NCBI RefSeq assembly: GCF_004343255.1
Contig: NZ_SMDD01000001.1
Coordinates: 1,394,738 to 1,458,737, forward strand
Direction of reading: 5' to 3'
From: Laceyella sacchari
GTDB lineage: Bacteria; Bacillota; Bacilli; Thermoactinomycetales; Thermoactinomycetaceae
Length of the DNA: 64,000 bases
Shown here: positions 8,353-17,830 of the stretch, piece after piece
Layout of the letters: the number at the start of each line of letters is the position of its first letter
Numbering within the stretch: position 1 is the first letter of the stretch
Translations under genes and position numbers: made by a program
The notes under the pieces: generated by a model
Databases searched by the model: none
Told to the model about the DNA's origin: nothing
The model's input: the letters and a program-made list of their open reading frames with translations, nothing else

Positions 8353-10029
8353 TTATTCCAATTTCATGCGATAAAGTTGAACCAATCGTTCGATCTTGCC
8401 ATTCCACAATGCCGCTGTTTCTTTTGGAATATGGATGCCCGTCAATGCACGGATCTCAAGCGATAAGATACTGAGTGACTGAATAGCACTACGATTCCGT
8501 TCCGAAAAATGGGCGTCGATGGCCCGGTTCATCTTGTTCAACAGGCTGCGCTTAATCCCATGACGAAGATCAGCGTTGGCGATCTCATCCTGCAACTTAT
8601 AGGAAACGTAAGCAGCTTCGACCGCTCGGAATGCCTTTTCGCGGCGATTGGGGTCGTAAATGATATTCTCGCCGATCATCCCGGCGTAACTGCTGGAAAT
8701 GTTCCAGCCGCTTTTTTTCTCAAAGCCGCTGTTCTTCATCGTAAAACCGCGTGCGTTGAAGTCATCAAATCCGACATTATCCCAGTAATTTCCAACCCCG
8801 TTTTTTTCATACAACCGGATGGTCAATGTCGCCGATTTTTTCCCAGTGAGGTAAGGGGTTAAGTCCAGATTCACCTCTTCCCACTGGCCGCTCACGGTGT
8901 TATGGGCTACATCCTGCTCCCACACCACCTGCTCATCAATCAACAGTTGCTTAACGTGATAGCCCTCCAATTTGGGACCTTCGGCCATCGTTCGGAAAGA
9001 AAGCGCATAGTTGCCCGATCCATCCGGATGGATAACCTGGCTGGCGGAAACGTTATCACCCGGCTTGGTCGAAACCCCCGACGGCACAAAGAAGCTCATA
9101 TAACCGTTGCCAGTAGCCGCCTTCTTGTCAGGCTCTGCAATAAACTCTTTCTCCAATTCATACGTGATAATGCCTGCCAATTTACCTTTCCGCAGATTGT
9201 CCACTGCAGTCTGGACTGTTTCGCGAACATACTCCACCGATGGGTTGCCAGGCGTGTTGGTCAAGTACGAAGTGTAAACCATCCACACGAGAGGCAAATT
9301 GTATTTTTTTAACAACTGGTAAGCTTCGTCAATCTGTTGTTGCTCAGTGGACCAGACCGAGGTGTTACGGTAAGGATCATCGCGATAAGCTACAATCACA
9401 CCATCGATATAGTCTCCTCTGGTTCTTAGAAATTCTTCTGTTAAAGCAGGGAAATACATGAGGGGCATAAACGAAGGCAAAAACTTCAGATTGGGGTTAA
9501 TCACTGTGGAGGCTTCTCTCATCTTCGCCATATATTCTGGCGTGAAGAAATCAAGATTATGGTTGAAGTCATCAATCGCCCAACCGATGAGATTGTCATA
9601 TTGTACAGAAAGCTCAGCAATCGCTTTCCCCCACGCCACATAATCTGTTGTGTATGGGTAAGATTTGCGGCTACCTGTCGATTCCGACGGGGGAACCAAA
9701 TACAAAACAACATTGATGCCGGCTTTCTTGGCAGCAGGCAAAAACTCGTCTTTGAAGTCATCCCAATCAGTCGGTTGGTACCAATTCAAATAGTAATACG
9801 TATTGACGTTTAATTCTTTCAGTTTTTTGATCATAGCCGGAGTGTCCACATGCCGGACACCGTCGGCCCGTGGTGTGGCTTCCCGCTCAAATCCCGCATA
9901 ATCGGACAGTTTGGCGTCTATGTGACTGCGGCTGGACACAGGTTCCGCTTTCACAACCGGGGGTGGGCCGATGTTCAACGCCCCCCACAGGATGACAATC
10001 AGGGCCAACCAGTACATCCCTTTTTTCAT
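8353..10029 (-). CDS. Secreted TIM-barrel protein with C-terminal beta-sandwich, putative glycoside hydrolase
   Basis: The protein has 558 residues. A signal peptide (KKGMYWLALIVILWGALNIG, cleavage near AEP) is followed by a barrel-like region of about residues 50-310. That region has TPAMIKKLKELNVNTYYYLN, GINVVLYLVPPSE and GWAIDDFNHNLDFFTPEYM, where the paired Asp could be catalytic. About residues 310-480 look like a carbohydrate-binding beta-sandwich, and the C-terminus is helical. ATG at 10029 follows AGGGGAGAG; the frame extends 50 codons further upstream but lacks a ribosome site. As first gene of the transporter operon, it may release sugars outside the cell. I cannot assign a numbered glycoside hydrolase family. 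Confidence 0.68.
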   Translation of the reverse strand: MKKGMYWLALIVILWGALNIGPPPVVKAEPVSSRSHIDAKLSDYAGFEREATPRADGVRHVDTPAMIKKLKELNVNTYYYLNWYQPTDWDDFKDEFLPAAKKAGINVVLYLVPPSESTGSRKSYPYTTDYVAWGKAIAELSVQYDNLIGWAIDDFNHNLDFFTPEYMAKMREASTVINPNLKFLPSFMPLMYFPALTEEFLRTRGDYIDGVIVAYRDDPYRNTSVWSTEQQQIDEAYQLLKKYNLPLVWMVYTSYLTNTPGNPSVEYVRETVQTAVDNLRKGKLAGIITYELEKEFIAEPDKKAATGNGYMSFFVPSGVSTKPGDNVSASQVIHPDGSGNYALSFRTMAEGPKLEGYHVKQLLIDEQVVWEQDVAHNTVSGQWEEVNLDLTPYLTGKKSATLTIRLYEKNGVGNYWDNVGFDDFNARGFTMKNSGFEKKSGWNISSSYAGMIGENIIYDPNRREKAFRAVEAAYVSYKLQDEIANADLRHGIKRSLLNKMNRAIDAHFSERNRSAIQSLSILSLEIRALTGIHIPKETAALWNGKIERLVQLYRMKLE

Positions 10030-10502
10030 TCTGCTCTCCCCTGTAAATGGATTTAAACCGTACAAGCGCAGCAACCACTGAGAAACCCAAACAAACCACC
10101 CGATTCTCCGTTCCCCTCGGGATTTGACGAAGCTGGCTGTATATTGGGCACCGATGTCAGCCCGAACATAAAACTGCACGGAAAAATGCCTTTAGCCTGA
10201 TAACTAGGAACAGCAACAACTCCAACATCATTCTATTCGACGATGGGTTGGATCATGCGTTTGTCGGAACAAATCTCATGTGTCTGGCTTCGATGGAACA
10301 TCACACCAGGAAACCAAAAATCGGGGGCAGGGTGGCAAACCCGGGACAACGATTGACAGCCAGTCCGCCTGCGCCGCACAAAGGGCATATGTCCGCATGA
10401 AAAAACAACAGGGTTAACAGGGAAAACTTGTATGTTAATTTCAACCATATATATTTCAAAATATCATGAATTTTCCAAGCAGTCAAGGCCACCGCCTTTA
10501 CT
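10030..10502. other. Intergenic region upstream of the sugar-uptake operon
   Basis: No convincing gene is present in these 473 bases. Short frames on the minus strand (for example one containing CPLCGAGG) lack a ribosome site and coding character. A sigma-A-like promoter at its right end could drive the transporter operon, leaving a long leader of over 400 bases. I found no good catabolite-response element and no strong terminator after kdgA. Confidence 0.5.
10466..10494 (-). promoter_or_regulatory. Candidate sigma-A promoter for the sugar-uptake operon
   Basis: On the minus strand TTGACT and TATTTT are separated by 17 bases, just after the kdgA stop. The -35 matches the consensus at five of six positions; the -10 is weaker. 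It lies more than 430 bases before the first gene, so a closer promoter is possible. Confidence 0.4.
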
Positions 10503-11162
10503 CTACTGGTTGGCCGCGTTCTGTTTCGCCTCCCTATACGCACGCATAAACAAGCTGGCTCTTTTGGCGATCACGGCATCATCCCCACCGGGCGCCACCC
10601 CTTTGGTCAGTTCCGAACCAACTCCCACCGCCGTCGCCCCAGCTGCGATCCACTCTCCCACTCTCTCAGGGGTGATCCCGCCCGTCGGCATCAGATTGGC
10701 TTGAGGCAATGGACCCTTCACCGCGCGGAGCAGGCTGGGGGAAAACTGATTTGCAGGAAACAACTTTATTATGTCCGCACCCATCTCCAGCGCTTTTTGC
10801 ATTTCCCGCAATGTGACCGCTCCAGGAATCACAGGCACACGATAGCGATTGCACAAGATGACAGTGTTTTCATATAAGCCGGGAGACACGATGAATTCGG
10901 CCCCGCAGAGGATGGCCGCTCGCGCCGTCTCCGGATCAAGCACCGATCCTGCACCGATCACGACACCCTCACTGGCACACTCTGCTGTCAATGAGTCAAT
11001 CGCATTTAAGGCGTTCGGGACAGTCATAGCGATTTCGACCGCTCTGATTCCCCCGTTGATCGCATGCCGCGAGATGTTGATTGCTTCTTCCGCCGAACGT
11101 CCGCGCACGACGGCCACCACTCCTGCCTCCATCAATAACTGCAATGTTTTCAACTTCTTCAC
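10503..11162 (-). CDS. kdgA: KDPG/KHG aldolase (2-dehydro-3-deoxy-phosphogluconate aldolase)
   Basis: This cytoplasmic class I aldolase cleaves 2-keto-3-deoxy-6-phosphogluconate into pyruvate and glyceraldehyde-3-phosphate, the last step of uronate catabolism. The protein has 219 residues. The active-site Glu lies in AVEIAMTVPNAL and the Schiff-base Lys in DIIKLFPANQFSPSLLRAVK. The phosphate-binding MPTGGITPERVGEWI and VGVGSELTKG segments are present. GTG at 11162, preceded by GAGAGGTG, starts 13 bases after kdgK. It is the last gene of the uxuA - reductase - kdgK - kdgA operon. Confidence 0.93.
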   Translation of the reverse strand: MKKLKTLQLLMEAGVVAVVRGRSAEEAINISRHAINGGIRAVEIAMTVPNALNAIDSLTAECASEGVVIGAGSVLDPETARAAILCGAEFIVSPGLYENTVILCNRYRVPVIPGAVTLREMQKALEMGADIIKLFPANQFSPSLLRAVKGPLPQANLMPTGGITPERVGEWIAAGATAVGVGSELTKGVAPGGDDAVIAKRASLFMRAYREAKQNAANQ

Positions 11163-11175
11163 TCCCCGCCACCTC

Positions 11176-12153
11176 TCACCTTTCAATATGGTTGCGCGTA
11201 CCAAGTACTTGCTCCACTTCTTCCCATGTAGGCAATGCCTCCCAATCACCCGGCGAACCAACGGCAATGGCTCCAACCACATTGCCCAAATGCGCCGATT
11301 CCGCTAGGCTTTTGTTTTTCAGAAGTCCGACGATGAATCCAGCGCAAAAGCCATCACCCGCCCCCACCGTATCTGTCGGTCGCTCAACTCTGACATGGGG
11401 GACAACCGTAATTTTTCCGCGCTCGTGCACGTAAGTTTCATTGGCCCCACCTTTGATGATCGTAGCACCCGGCAACGCTTGCACATGTTCCAAAATCTCC
11501 GCAAAATCGTCCGTTTGATAAAGCAACCGCAATTCCGGCAACCCGGGGAGAAAATAATCGGCCATTTTCGCAAGCTCCAATAAAATCGGCCGCGCTTGGT
11601 CCACAGACCAAAGTTTGAGGCGTACATTAGGGTCGAAGCAAACTTTGACCTGTTGAGATTTGGCCACCTCAACTGCGCGAAGCACCGTTTGGTGACAAGA
11701 ATCGCTCAACGCGGGCGTGATTCCCGTGATATGCAAAATTTTGGCGTTGGTGATATATGCTTCGTTCAAATCAGCTGGCGACATCAAACTGGCGGCAGAA
11801 TGTTTGCGGTAATAATAAACAGCAGACCGCTCAGATATCGTTTCCCTGAGCATAAGGCCGGTGTTTGCATCCGTTAAAAAACGGGCTTGTGATACATCAA
11901 CCCCCTCACCCCGCAATACCTTGCCAATGTGGCGCCCGATCGGATCGTCCCCTAACAAGCCGCACCAGCCCGCTGCATATCCCAAGCGCGCGATGCCGAT
12001 GGCCACATTGCTTTCCGCACCGCCGAAGGATTTTTCAAATAGCGTGGAATGGGCAATACCTTTGCCACCCATCGGCGTAAATAAACCCATTGTTTCACCA
12101 AACGTCACCACATCAACGTGCGGAAAAGATGGATGCCGATCAGCCAAGCTCAT
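11176..12153 (-). CDS. kdgK: 2-keto-3-deoxygluconate kinase, PfkB family
   Basis: The enzyme phosphorylates 2-keto-3-deoxygluconate with ATP to KDPG. The 325-residue protein has the N-terminal VVTFGETMGLFTPMGGKG, a sugar-binding GGAESNVAIGIARLG, and the PfkB signature DTVGAGDGFCAGFIVGLL, whose Asp is the catalytic base. ATG at 12153 follows AAGGGAGA at 5 bases; an earlier in-frame TTG at 12168 lies too close to that ribosome site. It sits between the mannonate-forming reductase and the KDPG aldolase, in the expected pathway order. Confidence 0.93.
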   Translation of the reverse strand: MSLADRHPSFPHVDVVTFGETMGLFTPMGGKGIAHSTLFEKSFGGAESNVAIGIARLGYAAGWCGLLGDDPIGRHIGKVLRGEGVDVSQARFLTDANTGLMLRETISERSAVYYYRKHSAASLMSPADLNEAYITNAKILHITGITPALSDSCHQTVLRAVEVAKSQQVKVCFDPNVRLKLWSVDQARPILLELAKMADYFLPGLPELRLLYQTDDFAEILEHVQALPGATIIKGGANETYVHERGKITVVPHVRVERPTDTVGAGDGFCAGFIVGLLKNKSLAESAHLGNVVGAIAVGSPGDWEALPTWEEVEQVLGTRNHIER

Positions 12154-12189
12154 CACATCTCCCTTCAAACGCCTCGTTCCCTTGCAACA

Positions 12190-13035
12190 TCAAACCCCGG
12201 AATAAGCGGCAAAACCGCCGTCAACCGGAATCGTGACACCCGTGACGAAGCCGGACATGTTTTCATCGGCTAACCAGATTAACGTACCAAGCAAATCTCG
12301 TGGGACACCAAACCTACTCATCGGCGTGTGGGACAAAATTTTTTGGGATCGTTCGGACAACGACCCATCTTCCTTCAATAATAATGCCCGGTTTTGTGAT
12401 GTCAGGAAAAAGCCCGGTGCAATCGCATTCACGCGAATCCCCGCTTCGGCCATATGCACGGCGAGCCATTTGGTAAAGTTCTCCACCGCTGCTTTGGCTG
12501 CGCTATAAGCGGGCACTTTGGTCAACGGGCAAGAAGCACTCATCGAAGATATATTAATCACCACCGCCCCTTTCCGGTTGACCATTTTCCTTGTGAAAAC
12601 CTGTGTCGGAATAAGCGTACCCTGCATGTTGAGATCAAACACTGCTTGAAATCCTTCACTCGTCAAATTAAAAAAGGTGGTGATCCCCTCCTTGTTGTCA
12701 TCTTCCGCTTTCCATGTTTCATGGGTCGTGGTTGCTTGCGGATGATTTCCGCCCGCGCCGTTGATCAATATATCGCATGCGCCCCAACGCCTGGATACGA
12801 CCTCTTCCGCCTTTTTCACACTGTCTGGGTTCAGTACATCACAAGCGATGGCAATCGCTTCACCTCCGGATTGCACGATTTCATGCGCCACTTGTTCACC
12901 GCGTTCCACTCTTCGGTTCAGAATGGCCACCTTTACCCCCTGCTGACCGAGCTCCCGCGCCATTTCACCGCACAAAACCCCGCTTCCGCCCGTTATCACC
13001 GCCACTTTTCCTTGTAAGTTCTCGTTCCTTATCAT
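12190..13035 (-). CDS. SDR family D-mannonate / fructuronate oxidoreductase
   Basis: This classical short-chain dehydrogenase of 281 residues has the cofactor motif [13 protein letters not shown], the NGAGGN strand, the catalytic serine in [10 protein letters not shown], and [11 protein letters not shown] with the Tyr/Lys pair. It most likely interconverts D-fructuronate and D-mannonate, the substrate of the adjacent UxuA. Bacilli use SDR enzymes for this step where E. coli uses the unrelated long-chain UxuB. ATG at 13035 overlaps the uxuA stop by four bases (ATGA) and has AGGAGAG 6 bases upstream. The substrate assignment rests on the operon. Confidence 0.88.
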   Translation of the reverse strand: MIRNENLQGKVAVITGGSGVLCGEMARELGQQGVKVAILNRRVERGEQVAHEIVQSGGEAIAIACDVLNPDSVKKAEEVVSRRWGACDILINGAGGNHPQATTTHETWKAEDDNKEGITTFFNLTSEGFQAVFDLNMQGTLIPTQVFTRKMVNRKGAVVINISSMSASCPLTKVPAYSAAKAAVENFTKWLAVHMAEAGIRVNAIAPGFFLTSQNRALLLKEDGSLSERSQKILSHTPMSRFGVPRDLLGTLIWLADENMSGFVTGVTIPVDGGFAAYSGV

Positions 13036-14108
13036 GCACGTCTCTCCTGCCTCGCTTGTTCCAGCGCATCCCAAATCCCCCATAAATACATGATCCCGAG
13101 AGCCCGATCATACAGACCGTAGCCCGGCCGGCACTTCTCTCCCCATATGTGCCTGCCGTGATCCGGCCGTGCGTAACCCTTAAATCCGCTCTCATGATAC
13201 GCCTTCACAATATCACATATATCGAGCGAGCCGTCGCAAGATCGATGCGATGTCTCAATAAAATCGCCGTTTTCATAAACTTTCACATTGCGAATGTGGG
13301 CAAATGGGATGCGATCGGCAAATTCCCTAACCATGGCAGCAACATCGTTGGCTGGGTTGGCTCCTAAAGAGCCGCTGCAAAGAGTTACTCCATTGGAAGG
13401 GCTGTCTACGAGACTTAGCACCCTTTTGATGCTTTCCCTGCTCGTGATAATCCTGGGCAATCCAAACACCGGCCATGGCGGATCATCAGGGTGAATCGCC
13501 AGTTTGATGTCATGCGCCTCTGCGACGGGAACCACTTGTTCCAAGAAATACTTCAAGTTGTTCCATAAGTCTTCTTCAGTCACATGCCGATACGCCGCAA
13601 ACAGCTTCTCCAGATCCTTCAATCTCTCTGGCTCCCAACCGGGCATGGTCAAATCGCGTTGGTCCGCCATCCGCTTGACCAACTCGTCAGGGTCCATCTG
13701 ATCCACTTTTGCTTTTTCATAAAAAAGCGCCGTTGACCCGTCTTCCATCTCTTTATACAAGTCCGTCCGGGTCCAATCAAACACAGGCATGAAATTATAA
13801 CAAATCACCTTCACCCCGACTTGTGCCAGTTTTTCGATTGTTTTTTTGTAATTTTCAATATATTTTTCACAAGAAGGGTATCCCAATTTAATATCTTCAT
13901 GCACATTCACACTCTCGACAACCTCAATGTGCAACCCATGCTCCTCAGCGACCTGTTTGACTCTCAATATCTCCTCGAGCGGCCATTCTTCACCTGCCGG
14001 CACATCATGCAGAGCCCACACAATCCCTTCCACACCGGGAATTTGTTTGATTTGAGCCAAACTGACCGTATCATTGCCCTCACCATACCAGCGAAACACC
14101 ATTCTCAC
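13032..14108 (-). CDS. uxuA: Mannonate dehydratase
   Basis: UxuA dehydrates D-mannonate to 2-keto-3-deoxygluconate using divalent metal. The 358-residue length fits the Bacillus-type enzyme. Family marks are [20 protein letters not shown] at the start, [46 protein letters not shown] with metal-binding His/Asp, and the C-terminal [12 protein letters not shown] at 14108 follows GGAGGGATC. It heads the uronate operon and is divergent from the antiporter gene. The isomerase uxaC and a regulator are not in the window. Confidence 0.95.
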   Translation of the reverse strand: MRMVFRWYGEGNDTVSLAQIKQIPGVEGIVWALHDVPAGEEWPLEEILRVKQVAEEHGLHIEVVESVNVHEDIKLGYPSCEKYIENYKKTIEKLAQVGVKVICYNFMPVFDWTRTDLYKEMEDGSTALFYEKAKVDQMDPDELVKRMADQRDLTMPGWEPERLKDLEKLFAAYRHVTEEDLWNNLKYFLEQVVPVAEAHDIKLAIHPDDPPWPVFGLPRIITSRESIKRVLSLVDSPSNGVTLCSGSLGANPANDVAAMVREFADRIPFAHIRNVKVYENGDFIETSHRSCDGSLDICDIVKAYHESGFKGYARPDHGRHIWGEKCRPGYGLYDRALGIMYLWGIWDALEQARQERRA

Positions 14109-14204
14109 TGTTGATCCCTCCATTCAGGCATGAAACCGCCAGGACGCCAAATACTCTGTTTAATAAACATAAAACCTTTCTACAACCCCTCCTTACCTCA
14201 TCAT

Positions 14205-14224
14205 ATTCAAGTTGAATTATTCAA
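14205..14224. promoter_or_regulatory. Candidate operator palindromes upstream of uxuA
   Basis: ATTCAAGTTGAAT and TTGAATTATTCAA overlap to form two adjacent dyads about 100 bases upstream of uxuA. Uronate operons are usually controlled by GntR- or LacI-family repressors that bind such dyads. No regulator gene is in view, so the role is a guess. Confidence 0.3.
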
Positions 14225-14528
14225 TAACTTCTCGATTAATGGGAAATTTCCTCTTTCATCCATCAAATCAGCAGACGAAACAGCCGGCAACAGATTCTTT
14301 TGGTCTATCAGCCATTCAAATCCAAAACAGACCACTTTGATTCCCGAATATAACAACCATCCATCCATTTTCAGGAAAGGAGAGGTACGGCACCAAGCAT
14401 CACATCCAGACTTTTTTTCACCGTTATCAATGACGTAGCGAGCTAAAGTGATACCAACAAAAACGCCATGGATGTATTTAAAAAAAACTTTTTAAAATAG
14501 TAAATTAGTAAGAGGATATTTTAGAATC

Positions 14529-14546
14529 TTATATAATATTATATAA
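14529..14546. repeat. Perfect AT-only palindrome overlapping a possible -10 element
   Basis: TTATATAATATTATATAA is self-complementary over 18 bases. TATAAT at 14542-14547 could serve as the -10 of a promoter for the antiporter gene, though the -35 (TTTTAG) is poor, so the site may need an activator or be autoregulated. Confidence 0.35.
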
Positions 14547-14703
14547 TGCAGAATATAAACCATTTTCCGAACTAATATGGAGGTGATAAAGAAAATAAGC
14601 TTTTTTCTTGGGATTCAGACGCCCATATCCACCCTCTCGCCACTGGCAATCATATGAAATCAAGTGCGAAAAAATTAATTTATCGAAAGGGGCAAATAAA
14701 ATC

Positions 14704-15990
14704 TTGGGCAACAATATGCATTTGTTTTTAGATTTTATCCCGGCATTGATTTTGGTATTGGTCGCTTCATATATATGCGGCAATTTAGCCCGATATATTG
14801 GACAACCCAAAGTTGTCGGTGAAATGATTGCAGGAATACTGATCGGCCCTTCGTTTTTAGGAATTTTCGCACCACAAACCATGTCTACTCTTTTCACTGC
14901 CGATGTTAAAAGCATTTTGTACATCCTCAGCAATTTGGGGTTGGGCATGTACATGTTTTTGGTTGGGGCGGAGGTGGATGAAAATAAGCTGACTAAGAGC
15001 CTCATTCGCAAATGCACCATTCTCTCTACATCCGGGATCTTGGTTCCACTTTTGTTAGGAGTGGCTATCGGTTTTTTCTATTATTCTGAACTATCCCTTC
15101 CAAACGTTCATCCATTCTTGTTCGCCTTATTCATCGGGTCTGCGCTGTCACTGACGGCCTTCCCCATGCTAGCACGGATTATCCAAGAGCGGAATCTAAC
15201 GACCACACACTTTGGCACATTGGCTTTGCTAGCCGCTTCCATCGATGACGCCCTGGCGTGGTGTTTGGTAGCATTAATCACTGCGTTGGCTCAAGCCCAA
15301 GGGGTTTTTGCCGGTGTATCTGCCATTGTGTTTGGCGCTATATTTGCGTGTTTTATGTTATTGCTTGTAAAAAAATGGATGGCGCGTTTGGGAGACAAAG
15401 TCGAAAAAGCAGGTTCCCTTTCGATCAATCACTTTTCTCTCATTCTTTTGCTCCTCCTCCTCGCCATTTGGTTCACTGACTATATTGGCATCTATTCCGT
15501 ATTCGGCGGATTTATCGTCGGTCTTGCAATGCCGAGACATAAAGTGTTTGCTCGCGAATTGCAATCCAAATTCCAGCCGGTCGTCATTTCACTGTTGTTG
15601 CCCATTTTCTTTGCCTATTCTGGGTTAAACACCGATTTAACCACCATTTTCAGCAACATGTCCCTGCTGATCCCTGCTATAGTCGTGCTGATCGCATCGA
15701 TCGCCGGTAAATACGGCGGATGCGCGCTGGCTATGAAAAGCATCGGATACTCTTGGCGGGAAGCTTCCGCCATCGGGATGTTGATGAACGCCAGAGGGTT
15801 GATGGTACTGATCTTGGTCAACATCGGAATTTCCTATCATATCATCACCACCGAGTTGTTCGCCATTTTGGTGTTAATGACCCTGGTGACAACCATTGGG
15901 GCAACGCCGGTTTTCAACCTGCTTTATCCCACACATCCGAAGGAGAAACGAGGAGTTATTGACTTGAAACCTTTGCCCAAACAATCTTAA
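14704..15990 (+). CDS. Cation:proton antiporter, CPA2 (KefB/NapA-like) family
   Basis: This membrane protein of about 428 residues has 12-13 predicted helices. Family marks are the first helix followed by IGQPKVVGEMIAGILIGPSFLG, the GSALSLTAFPMLARII discontinuous helix, and LAASIDDALAWCLVALI, which carries the paired acidic residues of electrogenic CPA2 antiporters. It exchanges Na+ or K+ for H+. The C-terminus lacks a TrkA-N/TrkA-C domain. TTG at 14704 (AAGGGG upstream, long spacing) or ATG at 14716 are both plausible starts; the frame reaches 14608. The flavoprotein gene follows after 143 bases on the same strand. Confidence 0.88.
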   Translation: MGNNMHLFLDFIPALILVLVASYICGNLARYIGQPKVVGEMIAGILIGPSFLGIFAPQTMSTLFTADVKSILYILSNLGLGMYMFLVGAEVDENKLTKSLIRKCTILSTSGILVPLLLGVAIGFFYYSELSLPNVHPFLFALFIGSALSLTAFPMLARIIQERNLTTTHFGTLALLAASIDDALAWCLVALITALAQAQGVFAGVSAIVFGAIFACFMLLLVKKWMARLGDKVEKAGSLSINHFSLILLLLLLAIWFTDYIGIYSVFGGFIVGLAMPRHKVFARELQSKFQPVVISLLLPIFFAYSGLNTDLTTIFSNMSLLIPAIVVLIASIAGKYGGCALAMKSIGYSWREASAIGMLMNARGLMVLILVNIGISYHIITTELFAILVLMTLVTTIGATPVFNLLYPTHPKEKRGVIDLKPLPKQS

Positions 15991-16133
15991 TGGCGCTCAA
16001 TCCCCTACGGAAATAACAATTACCTATTCGCATACATACGCCCGTTTCCAAACAGGCGCAGCCCAAAGCGGCTTCACTGGCCAGCATTGCTGCAACTCAA
16101 TGTATGCATCAATCAAACACTGGAGGGATTCAT

Positions 16134-17681
16134 ATGGACAAATTGTATGATGTGATTATTGTTGGCGCGGGTCCGGGAGGACTTCAAACAGCACTGACTT
16201 TGAAAGAGTTGGCTGACGAGTCCAACCAGAAGCTGAACCTGTTGATCATCGAATCCGGGAAACAGGCAGGAACCTTCTTCACAAAATATCCTGTTCATGG
16301 GCAATTGATCAGCAACAACAAATTGTATACCGGTAAGCCGCCTAAGAGCCGATACGCAGAACGGTTTGACTGGAACAGCTTGGTAACCAAAGAGAAGAAA
16401 ATCCTAATGAGAAATTACAGCCGCGACTTCTTTCCCCGCCGAGAGGCATTAGTGGAGATGTTAAACGATCTGGTGGCGGAATATGAATTGCCTGTCATGT
16501 ATAACACGACTTGGCAAGGAACCCGCCAAACCGAGCAAGGGCATTTTGAAGTGGTGACAGACAAAGGAACCTTGCATTGCAAATATCTCGTGGTTGCGAC
16601 AGGGATGACACCCAATTATCCGCCAATCCCCGGATTGGAACACACCACGCCATATTCTGAAATGAAAAAGAAAGATCATTACCGTGACAAACGGGTGCTG
16701 ATCATTGGCAAAGGGAACAGCGGCATGGAATGCGCACAAGAAATATTGAATGAGGCGAACCTGATCATGATCGCAAGCCGCCATTCCACCCGCTTGGCCT
16801 ACAAAACCCATTATGTGGGCGACGTCAGGGCGGTCAACGCCTTGCTAGTGGACAACTACCAATTGAAGCATCAGGCCGCGTTGTTGGATTGTGAGATCAC
16901 CAACATCGAAAAAGTGAAAGACGGTTTCAACGTAACTGTCCACTATATGCACGCGGAAGATGAAAAAGAAACGCTGTTCTTTAATGAAATCATCGCCGCC
17001 ACCGGTTTCCGCGCCAACATCGACCATCTGGTAAAAGATCTCAATCTGCAGATAGTTAACAATAAATACCCTTCCATCTCCGGCGTGTTTGAATCGACGG
17101 AAGTGCCCAATCTGTTCTTCGCGGGTACACAAACCCATGGCCTGGATTACAGAAAAACATTTAGCGGATTTATTCACGGCTTCCGATACAACAGCAAAGT
17201 ACTGGCTCACAAACTAGCGGAGCGCTTGGGATATCCTACCAACCACCCCACCATCCCCAACGAAGAGATTGTAAGCCATATTTTGGAGGAATTGACAGAG
17301 GCTGCCGACCCTTATTTGCAACCGGGCTTTATCGTCTATGTGTTGCGTCATGAAGGGGGCGTGTGGAAACAGATTGGTTACCAAACGATTCACGAGTATG
17401 AAAGCACTCCGTTGCAAGAAGGGCAATGTTTGCTAGCCGCTTCGTTGGAATATGGAGACATCCATCGATTCACCGACCCTTTGAGCATTCCCCGCGTGCC
17501 GGGAGAACCGAAAGAAAGCGTTCACATTCATCCAGTCATCCGGGTTCGCAACGGGCAAAACGTCATCGAAAAATTGGATTTAGAAGAACACTTGGAAAAT
17601 CAATTCATGAATTTGCCGACGCATCATCAACAGCTGCAGGATTTTCTCAACACCCAGCTGGGCAAGAAAGTAAATGTTTAA
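16134..17681 (+). CDS. FAD/NAD(P)-dependent oxidoreductase, FOXRED2-like flavin monooxygenase family
   Basis: The protein has 515 residues. An N-terminal FAD-binding motif (VIIVGAGPGGLQTALTL) is followed by FFTKYPVHGQLISNNKLYTG and MRNYSRDFFPRREAL, which resemble the eukaryotic FOXRED2 family. A second dinucleotide motif, VLIIGKGNSGMECAQEIL, should bind NADPH. The C-terminal 130 residues hold several acidic/His stretches of unknown role. Start: ATG at 16134 after GGAGGGATTCAT. It is convergent with the NRPS operon and ends at a terminator between them. A tailoring role in that pathway (amine or thiazole oxidation) is possible but unproven. No signal peptide is present. Confidence 0.75.
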   Translation: MDKLYDVIIVGAGPGGLQTALTLKELADESNQKLNLLIIESGKQAGTFFTKYPVHGQLISNNKLYTGKPPKSRYAERFDWNSLVTKEKKILMRNYSRDFFPRREALVEMLNDLVAEYELPVMYNTTWQGTRQTEQGHFEVVTDKGTLHCKYLVVATGMTPNYPPIPGLEHTTPYSEMKKKDHYRDKRVLIIGKGNSGMECAQEILNEANLIMIASRHSTRLAYKTHYVGDVRAVNALLVDNYQLKHQAALLDCEITNIEKVKDGFNVTVHYMHAEDEKETLFFNEIIAATGFRANIDHLVKDLNLQIVNNKYPSISGVFESTEVPNLFFAGTQTHGLDYRKTFSGFIHGFRYNSKVLAHKLAERLGYPTNHPTIPNEEIVSHILEELTEAADPYLQPGFIVYVLRHEGGVWKQIGYQTIHEYESTPLQEGQCLLAASLEYGDIHRFTDPLSIPRVPGEPKESVHIHPVIRVRNGQNVIEKLDLEEHLENQFMNLPTHHQQLQDFLNTQLGKKVNV

Positions 17682-17733
17682 ACGATCCCTGGCACGCAGT
17701 ATGCACGCTTCCCTCGCTGTTCGACAAGCAAAG

Positions 17734-17763
17734 AACCGACGCTGACAGGCGTCGGTTTTTTTG
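17734..17763 (+). terminator. Rho-independent terminator after the flavoprotein gene
   Basis: AACCGACGC pairs with GCGTCGGTT around a 6-base loop and is followed by a run of seven T on the plus strand, 52 bases after the stop codon. It separates the flavoprotein gene from the convergent decarboxylase gene. Confidence 0.9.
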
Positions 17764-17830
17764 CCATTCGTGCTAAAGGTGACGCAATGGCGTCTGATCC
17801 GCATAGCTTTCCAATGCTACTGCCGGTGCC

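Larger units (their letters stand above)
14109..14703. other. Divergent intergenic region between uxuA and the antiporter gene
   Basis: About 595 bases without a convincing gene. It holds overlapping small palindromes near 14205-14224 (ATTCAAGTTGAAT and TTGAATTATTCAA), which could be an operator for the uronate operon. It also holds an AT-rich stretch with a perfect 18-base palindrome at 14529-14546, and a strong Shine-Dalgarno-like GGAGGTGAT at 14579-14587 with no start codon at proper distance. Frames of up to about 100 codons here show no coding signal. Confidence 0.55.

Noticed and set aside
10301-10543. Minus-strand frame with CPLCGAGG in the kdgA to hydrolase gap
   Set aside because: It overlaps the kdgA end and a candidate promoter, and lacks a ribosome site.
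14130-14438. Plus-strand frame of 102 codons in the uxuA-antiporter gap
   Set aside because: No ribosome site or coding character; it overlaps the likely uxuA promoter region.
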